A stretch of 64,000 bases of DNA, from NCBI GenBank assembly GCA_018806915.1, contig JAGKQI010000091.1, forward strand, positions 620,001 through 684,000. The letters are read 5' to 3'. Positions 53,193 to 62,700 of this stretch are shown piece by piece; position 1 is the first letter of the stretch, and every line of letters begins with the position of its first letter. The stretch comes from Phytophthora colocasiae (Eukaryota > Oomycota > Peronosporomycetes > Peronosporales > Peronosporaceae). The notes beneath the pieces were generated by a model. It had not been told where the DNA came from. It was given only the letters and a program-made list of their open reading frames with translations, and made no database searches. The position numbers were made by a program, and so were the translations under genes.

Positions 53193-53711
53193 CTCCCCGA
53201 CGTCATTCACAGCAGGGTACGACACGCATCCCGTCCGGATTTGGATCTGAGGTTTGAACTTGACACCAGCCTTCTCCGAAATCGTAACCGGTTCAGGTTG
53301 AGCAAACGGCTTCACTTCATCGTGACCGATGGTCTTCGTGACCCACGGACCAGGATCCGGAGTGGGGGCAGGAGTAGGAGCAGGCGTCGGGGCAAGTGTG
53401 GGCGCTGGAGTTGGTGCTTCTGTTTGTCGCGGGTCCGGCCTCACGGTCGTGCCTGGAGGAAGAGTTACGTTTCGACGAGTCGCGGACGGGGCTAGCGTCA
53501 ACTTGCTGAAGTCAATGTACTTAATCGTTGGCTTCGGAGTCTCAGCGGGGCCTTGCTCCTGGGACGAAGTTTGGCCAACTTCGATTTGAGTTTGCGTTTG
53601 GGAGCCGTCTTCCGTTTGAGTCTGAGTTTGAGTTTGAGCTTGAGAGCCGTCTTGGGCTTGCACAGACACAAGGAGCGCGAGGCCAACCCACAGGAAGGCA
53701 GACAGCTTCAT
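53193..53711 (-). pseudogene. Third NLP, N-terminal part
   Basis: ATG at 53711 with signal peptide [19 protein letters not shown], then a Gln/Thr-rich stretch with repeated SQ/TQ pairs. A shorter Pro-Thr linker ([18 protein letters not shown]) follows, and the start of the NPP1 domain up to CVSYPAVN. The element begins directly after. It lacks the TCATT..CAATTT promoter match of the unit copies. Disrupted gene. Confidence 0.85.
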
Positions 53712-53958
53712 ACTATGGAAGGTTTCAGTAGCTCTTGAGTCTCGGGGAGGAATTTCCGAAATGGTGGACCGAAGATAGGAGCGGCGCCGACGGACGACGT
53801 CCGTATGAAGATCACATCACGAACTTTATCTTGCTGTTTTGCAGAGCCATGTGGCAATTGCAGTGCACCTGGCGACAAGAAGAAGAGTTAGCATTATTTA
53901 TGCTCGTTCCGTTAATCAGTTTGAGATTAAAAGTACTAGTACTAGTACAGTACATGCT

Positions 53959-54594
53959 GTACTACACCTTTGCCCGTCCAATCTGGGAATAGTCTCAAGC
54001 AAAGTGGTACCGTCATATTTACCTTATCGCAAATATCACACTACTACTCGCTAAACATCAATGAATCAGGGAATGCTTGCAGTCAAGCAGGGACTCGCAA
54101 GGTGATGAGCTGCCGGTCAAAACTTGCTGCCTGCTTGCCACGCGCGAAGGAGCCCGCCTTCGCGCCCAAACCTGCCGCCTTCGCGCCTCTCGTTTTGCTA
54201 CGCCTCGCCCCGTATTCACTGAAGGCTCACATTAAGGAGCGTTTCAGTAACATGGTGGACGAGGATGGCAACCCCCTGACCATCAAGGAGCGCACGATGC
54301 GCTTCCTGGAGCGAGCTGCTCATGCCAGCATGAAGTTCATCACGCCAACGTTGGTCACCAAGATGGAGCTTCACGCCCGTGACGCAGTGAACGCGGCGGA
54401 GGTGATGAAAGACATGGTCTACGGCGCGTAGGCGATGCACAAGCCAGACACCTTGCGAGTCCCTGCTTGACTGCAAGCATTCCCTGATTCATTGATGTTT
54501 AGCGAGTAGTAGTGTGATATTTGCGATAAGGTAAATATGACGGTACCACTTTGCTTGAGACTATTCCCAGATTGGACGGGCAAAGGTGTAGTAC
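53959..54594. mobile_element. Element with perfect 146 bp inverted repeats and a captured coding fragment (Pack-MULE-like)
   Basis: GTACTACACCTTTGCCCGTC opens the left arm (53959-54104), and the exact complement forms the right arm (54449-54594). The 344 bp between them is GC-rich and coding-like. Long TIRs around a gene fragment are characteristic of Pack-MULEs. I could not find a 9-11 bp target duplication, so the outer limits may lie further out. Confidence 0.75.
54105..54431 (+). pseudogene. Captured gene fragment between long inverted repeats
   Basis: Plus-strand frame with LKAHIKERFSNMVDEDGNPL, then TIKERTMRFLERAAHASMKF and ARDAVNAAEVMKDMVYGA, stop TAG at 54429-54431. Codon use is GC-rich, unlike the AT-rich flanks, and looks like a host exon. 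The source gene is not recognised. Confidence 0.5.
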
Positions 54595-54599
54595 GTTGA

Positions 54600-55530
54600 A
54601 GGCTCTCGCCAGGGAGTGGCGAGAGTCTCCCATGCAATTTCAAATCGTCGGTTGCGATATCACAAGCAGGTGTTTGCGGGGATTGAACATCGTGCATATA
54701 CCGTGTACTGTACATGCACAGTGAACACTCACCCTGTGGCATTTTGTTTCTTCATCGAGGTTCCACAGTTTGATATGGTAGGGTTCTAGATTCATTAACT
54801 CGATCAACTTCTACATGTAGACACTGTACGCTAATTTCTTACACAATATTCCACTAAGTTTTCCGTGGAAAGCGTAATACTCATGCAGTGTACTACATGT
54901 AGTGGCCGATAGACTCAGCATTTTACAGTGTACATGTACAGTACGTGATGTACTTCTGACATTTTGCATGCGTCTCGAACAGCAAGATTAACATCCGAGA
55001 TCTGGCCAAGCTGGCCTTTACGTTACAAACAAGATCTGCGCAGGATGTACATACACGGACAGTTGCTTCAAAGCCTTCCTCGACCTTCTTTTGAAAAGTC
55101 TTAGAAGTGTACATGTAGCATGTACTTCTACCAAGCAACATACAGGTCGATGGATGTCCATGTGTACCACTACTTCCTTCATTACATTTTTTGTATGTAC
55201 ATGTTTCCCGAAGCGGAAATCCAGGGAGAACGTGCAGTGCGTTAGAATGTCCCGACACGAGCACTCGATGGTGAATTCTCCGGTGAACAATGCTTGCATG
55301 ATGCTTACCTACTACTGGTACATGTAGTACTCTTAGGAAGAAATGGGACAGTCAAAAATCCCGCCCCATTGTAGACTGTTGTAAAATAATAAATGTAGTG
55401 CTGTATTATTACGGATCCAATTATCTAAAACTGTTCCAATTATTGATTTTATTCGGTTAGCACTGTCGATCAATTCTAATTATTGTGGGTAGCATTTCTA
55501 AATTTAAATATAATTTTCGTCAGGCCAATC
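54600..55530. other. AT-rich intergenic region with TACATGTA palindromes
   Basis: No gene seen. TACATGTA/GTACATGTAC-type palindromes and close variants recur at least eight times between 53940 and 55330 (for example near 54710, 54813, 54893, 54931, 55109, 55195, 55320). A hairpin CTCTCGCCA...TGGCGAGAG lies at about 54603-54625. Confidence 0.55.
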
Positions 55531-55534
55531 ATTG

Positions 55535-58097
55535 ATGGAGCTGCTGGATGCCATCGAGGAATTGGAGCAGCCAGCTCATTCCAGCCGCTGCTCTCCCCCA
55601 CTTCACGACTACGACTGCGTAGAGCGTCAGGTGCTATTTGTACAGCGGAAACTGCGTGATGTATGGCAGCGGAAGCGTGGCAGTAGTACCGAAATCCCTC
55701 GCATCCCTTTCAATTGGGTTTTCTCCAAATTATTGCGCCTCATTGAGGAGTATCCTGACGGTCTTACCGAGGCGGTGGTAGTGACGGAAATGGTGAAATT
55801 ACTGAAGCAAAAAGAGGCAGAACAGGATGTGGGAACTCCCAGTAAAAAACGGAAAATTCGGGATGAAGAAGATATGGGGGATCTACTGGCAGAAACAGAG
55901 CAGGAAGCTTTACATGCTAAAGTCACAGGCTACGGGAACCACCGACTGACCATTGAAATGGAGAATGTGAAGGATGTTACAGCTCATATGTAAGTGACAG
56001 TGTTGAAAATGAATCTGGCAATTGACAATTAAATTATGGTGTTATTATTGTGAACAGGTATTTGCATCAGAGATTCCGTTCGTGCGTGGATTTCCTGCAT
56101 CGAAATTTGCAATATGAACCGAGGTCGGTGACTTGCACGTCTTTCTTTGGAGGATAGAGCTGATTGCGTTCATTTCTTGGTGCAGTGCAGCTACTTTCCC
56201 GTTTCAGACAGGTCGTGAGGTTGCATTTACCAATGCCAAACTGTTAGAGAGGAAGGAGGTGGATATGGGATCGATGGATGGGGAAAACCGCGTCAAGTTT
56301 ACTCTTCTGCCTACAGGTTTCTTAACTGCACAACTGGATGAGAAAAGACCGTTGGATCGGAGGTTATTGGCCGATTCGATCAGTTTAAGTCGAGTAGATC
56401 AGCTAGCAAGCGGACACCAAGACCCGAGTGTGATCCAGCAGTTGATGCTCAAGGCGAAAGTGCTCGATATCGGCGCCATTCGACCGTGCCAAACGCCTCT
56501 GTACGTGCACCGGCAAGTGATTTTACTTGGAGAAGCTGACGAGACAAAGGTTCCTCGGATCCCGCTTGGAGCAACACCAAATACCCAGCGAATGACACAA
56601 GGTTTGCATCTGATGGTCCTCTGGGACGACCAAGTGGCGCTCAGTCGGCTTTTTCGTGTGGGTGATACACTTTCAATCTTCCACCCATTTGTGCACGTGT
56701 GTGACCAGCATGACACGGAAATTCTCCACATTCTGAACGAGTATTCGTCCCAGCAGCGGTTAATGTACTACTTCGAGTACGGCAGTGCTACCGTCCTGTT
56801 CTGCCAGCCGTGTCGGGTTGCTACGACGAAAAGCCCCACCAAGAATCGACCAGTTAGCCAAGGACCCAGTGAGATCGAGCGACCGTTGTCCAGATTGGCA
56901 GATATCAAGCCAGGATGGCACAATTTCTCTCTCTATGCTCATGTACGGAGTATCAAGGTTTCACATGGAATTCCACTACTTGCAGCTTTCTTTTACGCTT
57001 ACTACGATCCGAAGACGAACCAGTCAGGAGCCATGAACTCCAACATGCAGCAACCCCCGCCGCCACTGGATCGCACGATCGTGTCAAAGTATTATTTGGT
57101 CGTGATGCTGCAAGTTTATCTTCCATTGTCCAAGCGTTTAATGACGATCGAGGTAACGGGTGAAAACGCTTTGATAGCACTTCGCCTTGTACCAGGCCAA
57201 AGCGTTTTCTTGGATGGTTTGGTGGCGATTGATATGAAGTCCAAACCAGTGCGACGATTCCGGGAGCGCGCACTGATGCCGTCTGCATCCTTAACAACAT
57301 CAGCGCCAGTGGAATTCGCCTTCCCGACGAAAACGTACAGCAACTCATCCGATTCCGGTGTTGTAGTGCTGTGCTCGGATTGGGCGAGTATCTTCGGGAA
57401 GCAGTCTCTCTTCAGCACCAACTCCAAACTGACGGTGGTGAATACAACACCTGGTCTAATGAACACTGTACTAGACCAGTCAAAAGCTCTTGACAACGCA
57501 TCCACACACGCTCTCAAGATGGTCGAAATGACCGTAACTGGTGCTGGTTGGTTGGTTCCGAGTTCAAATGGCTACACTATCGACTCAACGTGCGAAAAGG
57601 GTCACTCTACCACGTGTGCGCACAAGTTTTGCCTTCGAACGTTAGAGATTATACCCAGAGAGCAGAGAGCTGCAGCACCACCCAAGTGGAAGTGCTCCTT
57701 TTGCCAAGAAGTGTTTTTTGGGATGGAGGATACCGTTCAGACATATCAAGACTTGGCGGTGACTGTGGAGACTGGTAAGTCACAGACTTCTCCACTGATT
57801 CTACTCTGTCAAGGTGATACAGTAGAGAATCTTCTCGGTTTACCAGCGGAGGACTACGTCCAATTGTCCCTAGCAGAAAAGCGCAAAACTCTCGACAGTG
57901 TCACAGGAAGCGCCTTTCGCCTCATGTTGTCTCGATGTGAAGCTCTCCACGTGTCACTGGCCACAACTCCGCCCCCTTCTTCCCCTCGCAGCTTCGATAC
58001 GTCTTCTTCTATCGATTTCCGCGTGGATATGGCTCAACCGGTCGATACTTTCGCTGCAGCACACCAGTTATTAGCCTCACTGCAACAGAGACTGTAG
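55535..58097 (+). CDS. Spliced protein with C-terminal zinc-ribbon cysteines, OB-fold-like, 810 aa
   Basis: Exons 55535-55989, 56058-56123 and 56186-58097 join in frame (2433 bp); introns of 68 and 62 bp have GT-AG ends. The N-terminus (MELLDAIEELEQPAH) has a predicted helical wing-like part (VFSKLLRLIEEYPDGLTEAV) and a nuclear-signal-like KKRKIR. The middle holds beta-rich stretches (LMVLWDDQVALSRLFRVGDT; KYYLVVMLQVYLPLSKRLMT; ALRLVPGQSVFLDGLVAIDM) that look like OB folds. The C-terminus has cysteine pairs (CEKGHSTTC, then WKCSFC) and another beta-rich module. The overall plan resembles single-strand-DNA or repair scaffold proteins such as MEIOB, SHLD2 or RPA1-type; I cannot decide between them. 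Confidence 0.65.
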
Positions 58098-58225
58098 CCA
58101 TGTCTGCTTAACATAAACAATCCACCGAAATCAGACATTTTTTTCTAAATTTCACTACAGTTCAGTATGGGCATACAATTTGTCAGGTTAAACACATCTT
58201 TAATACAAGCCCGGTCACCTCTCCC

Positions 58226-58242
58226 CCTCATTATCGCATTGT
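58226..58242 (+). promoter_or_regulatory. Oomycete core promoter of the TBC gene
   Basis: CCTCATTATCGCATTGT closely fits the oomycete Inr/FPR consensus and lies 29 bp upstream of the ATG at 58271. Confidence 0.6.
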
Positions 58243-58270
58243 AACGTCTTGTGTCAAGAGCTCCTCCGCT

Positions 58271-61021
58271 ATGGCGTCTCCCTCGTCGCTCCAGGACCCC
58301 GACGCTCTCCAGAAGCAGCAGAAGGCTCTAGGCAAGATCCTGACGCGTCGAACCATGCGAGTTTGGGCCTCGAAGTCGTCCCAGGAGCGGAGCAGTTTGG
58401 CCGAGAGTCTGCTGCAGCTGTTCTCGAGTGGCTCGTCGGCTTCTGCGGCTTCTAGCGCCGCGGAAATCGCTCAACGACCAATCACACGTCGCCCAGGGGT
58501 GGAGGAGGTCAAGAACTGCGTCCTGTCGAGCGTGTATCCATGTCTACCGCCTCAGTGCGACGCTCTAAGGGGGGAGATCTGGCAGGTGCTGCTCAACGTG
58601 TACAAAAGGAACCAGCATGGCTCCGCTGCTCAGGAATTCGACCGGATGTTGCAGAGACTGGGGAAACTACCTCGAGACCCTCTATTAGTGGACGAGTGTG
58701 GAGATGTAGCGGAGATTCTAGAGCCTCAGGACCAGAAGAGCAGGGACAGAGTGCAACAGGAGCTGGAAGTGCTGCTCATGTGGTTTTTAACCACCAAAAG
58801 TGTGGCGTACTCTACGGGGATGGCTCGTGTGGTAGCTCCGTTCTTCCTACTGAAGATGCCTCTACCTACCATCTACGACTGCTTCTACCAGTACTGTGCA
58901 CACTTCCTACCCCACTTTGTGGTGGCGGATAGTCTCTTTGCGGACACCCCGAGCCTTAGTAATGTGGGTGGAGGAATGGGCAGTAACAGAGGAAGTAGCA
59001 GTAGTATGGACGAAGCTTTTTCAGGCCAGAGAGGGGCTCTGGAACGATCCAGCTCTATGGATTCTACCTCTTCTTTAGCTGAGGAGAGTAAACGACGTGC
59101 TGATGAAGAGGAGACTCAAGCTTTAAGACGGGAACGACAGCAATTGGTGGAGCAGTTACTGAGCTATCACGCGCCACAGCTCGCTCACTGCTTGAACCAG
59201 TGGTGTGGCAACGAGTGGAGTGTGGCTGGAAAGCTTTTCGCCGCGGATTTCCTGCTTGGACATTTGTACCAGGTTGTCCCACCTGCTGCGTTCGTGTACG
59301 TCATGGATCAGTACTTACTCACGGGTGACTCACTCTTCGGTCTCTTCTTCGTTATCGCGGCGTTGATTCAACGGGAAGAAGTCTTTACTGCTTGCAGATC
59401 GGCTGAAGACGTCCAGGATCAAATTCGCTCCACTTTCGACTCGAAGGCATTTGCGGATGAGGAGAACGTTCGCTTCTTGTGTCTGTCAGCATCGCGTCTG
59501 CGCACTAAAACTCCAAAGACTTACAAGTGCTCACAGCGTGAGGCTACAGTTGACATCAGATGTTCATCGCGTCAGGCAATTGAGATTGCCTACGGTTCGG
59601 GCGCTGGCATGGCAGCTAAGAAAGTACGAGCGCAGTCCAATAACAGTATGAGTGGCCCTCCGTCTGGAGGTCTCAGTGATCGAGTTAGCTCTGATCGTAA
59701 ATCCACGGCCGAAGCTGCGGTTGATATGTCGCAGTGGGTCATGAAGGAGTCGCGCTCGATCGCGGGCAAAATCTTCTGGTATCATACGCAAACGGGAAAG
59801 ACCCAGTGGGAACACCCAGCGGAGAAGCATGACCCGCCATCAGCCTACTTCGCGTTGCCTGTAAGCATTGAAGAAGTGGGTCCTCAACTCATGGGCGGTG
59901 ACAAGCCTGGAGAACAGCAAACTGCTGGGCTTCGCTTCTTTGTCGTTGACTGTCGAGGCCTTCGCAGCTCAGAAGACCTCAAGAGCGGTCGTATTCCAGT
60001 CGCGTACACTCTGGATCCTTCTGTGTTTGACTCGCCGGAGCTCATCGCAAAGAGCATGGAGGCTTTGATTTCGATGAAGTCTCAGGTTCACGTGGTGTTG
60101 GTGGGTCATGGCGTTGGAATTCCCCCTGAGCTTGTGACGTCTGAAGACGTGAAGACCAGCATTCGGGATGCGGTTCGTCTGGACACCGACTGTCTTAATC
60201 AGGCTGCGCTATTTTTCCAGAAAAGTGGGTTCCGCTTTGTTAGCACGCTGGACGGAGGCTACTCCTCTTGGCACGCGTTCATGCGCGATCGTGCTGGTTC
60301 TTCTCCTCAGGAACTACTGAATCATGTTGAAGGCGAGTGCGTCTACTGCCGCTACGATACGATTCTTCGCACGGGTGAGGATCCAAAGAAGAAGAAGTCC
60401 AAGCAGAAGCCGCGACGCAAGAAAGCCATGCCCACGACGACTTCGATGCCTGTGAATGGCGGTGAAGGCGACGCGAGTATCGTCTCGACTAGTGAGGTGA
60501 ATCGCGCGAACAGTGGGAGTGTGGGTAGTAACAATGCACCGAGACGTCAGCTGTCCATTTCCAGGAACTCGATCACGTCCATGAGGAGTAAATTGTCGGA
60601 GGTATCGATCCCGAAGAAGTGGGGCTGGAGGAGAAGGTCTTCGGGTGCTGCTAGCTCAGGCCACCAGAACGACAGCGGTTCTTCGTCGACGGTAGAAGAT
60701 GGCGGTAGTGACCATGGATCCTCCACGGACGACCTGGAGGAGAAAAACGATGAGGCCACCCACGAAATGCTGCGTGCTGCTCTCGAAGAGCCCGAAGACT
60801 CGACTGTGGAGGCTGATGAGGGAGAAGCCTCGAAGGATCCCAACTTTGTGGGCGTTTTTACGATAGACTACAGCGACGACGAAGACGAAAACAATGAGGA
60901 GCCGACAGCAGAGAAGAACGGCCCCGAAAGCGTTGAAGTGTCGAAGATGACCGAGCACGAAACGATTTCTACCGCTGGTGCCGTCGTTGGAGCTGGGACG
61001 GAGCCGACGGTGTCGGCATGA
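58271..61021 (+). CDS. TBC1D23-like TBC/WW/rhodanese protein, 916 aa
   Basis: A single exon. A TBC domain spans about residues 75-330 (LRGEIWQVLLNVYKR; LLMWFLTTKSVAYSTGMARV; GNEWSVAGKLFAADFLLGHL). Where active Rab-GAPs have YxQ, this reads YSTGM, and the arginine-finger motif is not evident, so GAP activity is unlikely, as known for TBC1D23. A WW domain at about 488-520 (SIAGKIFWYHTQTGKTQWEH) is unusual for this family. A rhodanese-like domain lies at about 550-670 (FFVVDCRGLRSSEDLK; DGGYSSWHAFM). The C-terminus is basic and then acidic (DDEDENNEE). TBC1D23 tethers endosome-derived vesicles to golgins at the trans-Golgi; the same role is inferred here. Confidence 0.88.
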   Translation: MASPSSLQDPDALQKQQKALGKILTRRTMRVWASKSSQERSSLAESLLQLFSSGSSASAASSAAEIAQRPITRRPGVEEVKNCVLSSVYPCLPPQCDALRGEIWQVLLNVYKRNQHGSAAQEFDRMLQRLGKLPRDPLLVDECGDVAEILEPQDQKSRDRVQQELEVLLMWFLTTKSVAYSTGMARVVAPFFLLKMPLPTIYDCFYQYCAHFLPHFVVADSLFADTPSLSNVGGGMGSNRGSSSSMDEAFSGQRGALERSSSMDSTSSLAEESKRRADEEETQALRRERQQLVEQLLSYHAPQLAHCLNQWCGNEWSVAGKLFAADFLLGHLYQVVPPAAFVYVMDQYLLTGDSLFGLFFVIAALIQREEVFTACRSAEDVQDQIRSTFDSKAFADEENVRFLCLSASRLRTKTPKTYKCSQREATVDIRCSSRQAIEIAYGSGAGMAAKKVRAQSNNSMSGPPSGGLSDRVSSDRKSTAEAAVDMSQWVMKESRSIAGKIFWYHTQTGKTQWEHPAEKHDPPSAYFALPVSIEEVGPQLMGGDKPGEQQTAGLRFFVVDCRGLRSSEDLKSGRIPVAYTLDPSVFDSPELIAKSMEALISMKSQVHVVLVGHGVGIPPELVTSEDVKTSIRDAVRLDTDCLNQAALFFQKSGFRFVSTLDGGYSSWHAFMRDRAGSSPQELLNHVEGECVYCRYDTILRTGEDPKKKKSKQKPRRKKAMPTTTSMPVNGGEGDASIVSTSEVNRANSGSVGSNNAPRRQLSISRNSITSMRSKLSEVSIPKKWGWRRRSSGAASSGHQNDSGSSSTVEDGGSDHGSSTDDLEEKNDEATHEMLRAALEEPEDSTVEADEGEASKDPNFVGVFTIDYSDDEDENNEEPTAEKNGPESVEVSKMTEHETISTAGAVVGAGTEPTVSA

Positions 61022-61440
61022 GCGACCAAGTTATGGCAGGTGGGTTTGAGGGTAGGTGGATGTCAAGAAGGCGACTGCCCTGTTCTTGAATTGTTCATTA
61101 GCGAGGTTGTTGAGAAGGCAACCGCAGCAGACTACAGGCGTGTTAAATTGAGCAGTTGTGTTGATTTCGAGTTGTCTTCGCTTTGAGATGCGTTGTAGAT
61201 CAGGATCAGGTTCATGGATGTTCTAATTCTTCACTCGGCAGTAATATACGAGTCCTGATTTCAGGACGGACATCTCTGGGCTGCCTGACTTTGGTGGTCC
61301 TCGCATCACGACAACCTTGTGTGTCCGAACCACCAGATTCCGAGGAGCTGTAGAGACCGGGATCGACAATGCACCTTAGCAATGCTTGTGACGGAATGCT
61401 GTCGATAGCACTCCGTCGGCATTGAAGTGCAAGTTGATGC
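61022..61440. other. Intergenic, no gene seen
   Basis: 3' flank of the TBC gene. Contains no recognisable gene or repeat. Confidence 0.45.
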
Positions 61441-62390
61441 ACTGTAGTGCAATCTACATATCTCTACATGTACCCACTTTGTGATTGGCTAAAACTAGAT
61501 TCTGGTATTATGCCATTGTGGTTTACGCCATTCAGCTGAGACATTGAGAGAGTCTCATTGGCTGAAATTCGAGAAGGTTCTCGAAGCTTGATTATGGGAC
61601 GCCCAGGAGTCAAGTCAACATTGCTACGTGGAAGTTTATAGGAAAATCATTGGTAGATAGCCAAATCAGAAGATAGGAAAAGATAGGCTCTAGGATACAT
61701 TCTACTGGATTTTTGAGAGAGCTCTGTGAGCCACCAGTTAGCTTAGGACCGTAAGAGCCTTCCTCATTTCAATTCACTTTTCAATTTACCAACAACCTCT
61801 CAGTGGCCCATCAACTGGTCACGCCTCCCTGGGTCTTCGCTCCGCCGTCCAAGTCCGGCCTCCGCGCTTCCTCGCCCCCCGCGCGCTTGCCTGTTACATA
61901 GTAGCGCTTGTCGGGTCAAGCTTCGCTCCATCGTCCAGGTCGGGTCTCTCGTGGGCGGCATAGCCAGAAGCAGTAGATCCTTGGCTATTAGCACCAGCCA
62001 ATTGCTGGGAAGTGCTGAGCCTAAGGGGTCTCTTTTGGGTTGTCTTTGGAGAGTTCGTGCCCATCACAGGTCAGGAATCAACTTTGAAAGGTTGGTATAT
62101 CTCTGCCTAGTGCACGTAACTCTTTGGTCGCTACTAGAAGCCGGTTCAGTGCTTGGAACGCTCTTAAGTGCAGCTTTTATTTCCATCGCTCCCCCGGTAG
62201 CTTCCAATTTACCCTTTCTTTTTGGTGTTTGGGTCGGTACAAGCCGAACCACTCCCATTTCTCCTTCTTTCATTGGGTTTTGGGTTTTATTGGATTGAGT
62301 TCGTGCTACGAAAAGTCCACTCGAAATGTCATCTACACGTGGTAGATCGAGTGAGCGCGACTCTCTCAAACCCGCGTCCGCGTAGAACGC
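61441..62390. other. Upstream region of the Ty3-type element, possible LTR
   Basis: TGTAGTGCAATCTACA at about 61443 could be an LTR start, and the sequence has promoter-like features including a four-unit heat-shock element. The second LTR lies outside the window, so no LTR boundaries can be confirmed. Confidence 0.35.
61567..61586. promoter_or_regulatory. Heat-shock-element-like array
   Basis: ATTCGAGAAGGTTCTCGAAG consists of four alternating nTTCn/nGAAn pentamers in perfect register, the canonical heat-shock factor site. It lies about 1.1 kb upstream of the gag-like sequence of the terminal retroelement and 545 bp after the TBC stop. Confidence 0.55.
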
Positions 62391-62391
62391 C

Positions 62392-62700
62392 TCGAACGAC
62401 TGCCAGGACGGCTCCTGATTCACTCAGGGCCAACCGCAGGCAGCAGCCAGGACGGCACCTGATTCACACCAGGGCCAACCGCAGGCAAGCCGCTAGGACG
62501 GCTCCTATTCCACAGAGCCAACCGCAAGCAACCGCTAGGACGGCTCCTATTCACAGAGCCAACCGCAAGCAACCGCTAGGACGGCTCCTATTCCACAGAG
62601 CCAACCGCAAGCAACGGCTAGGACGGCTCCTGATCCACAGGGCCAACCGCAACCAACGGCTAGGACGACTCCTGATCCACAGGGTCAACCGCAAGCTACG
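62392..62700 (+). repeat. 42 bp coding minisatellite, about 7 copies
   Basis: Units like GCTAGGACGGCTCCTATTCC continue to CCACAGAGCCAACCGCAAGC with a 42 bp period (14 codons). One frame reads PQATARTAPIPQSQ repeatedly, and single-base indels between units shift it. It lies just upstream of the gag-like region. Confidence 0.85.

Noticed and set aside
61441..62060. Complete LTR upstream of the terminal Ty3-type gag
   Set aside because: A TGTAG start is visible but no matching second LTR, primer site or target duplication can be shown within the window.
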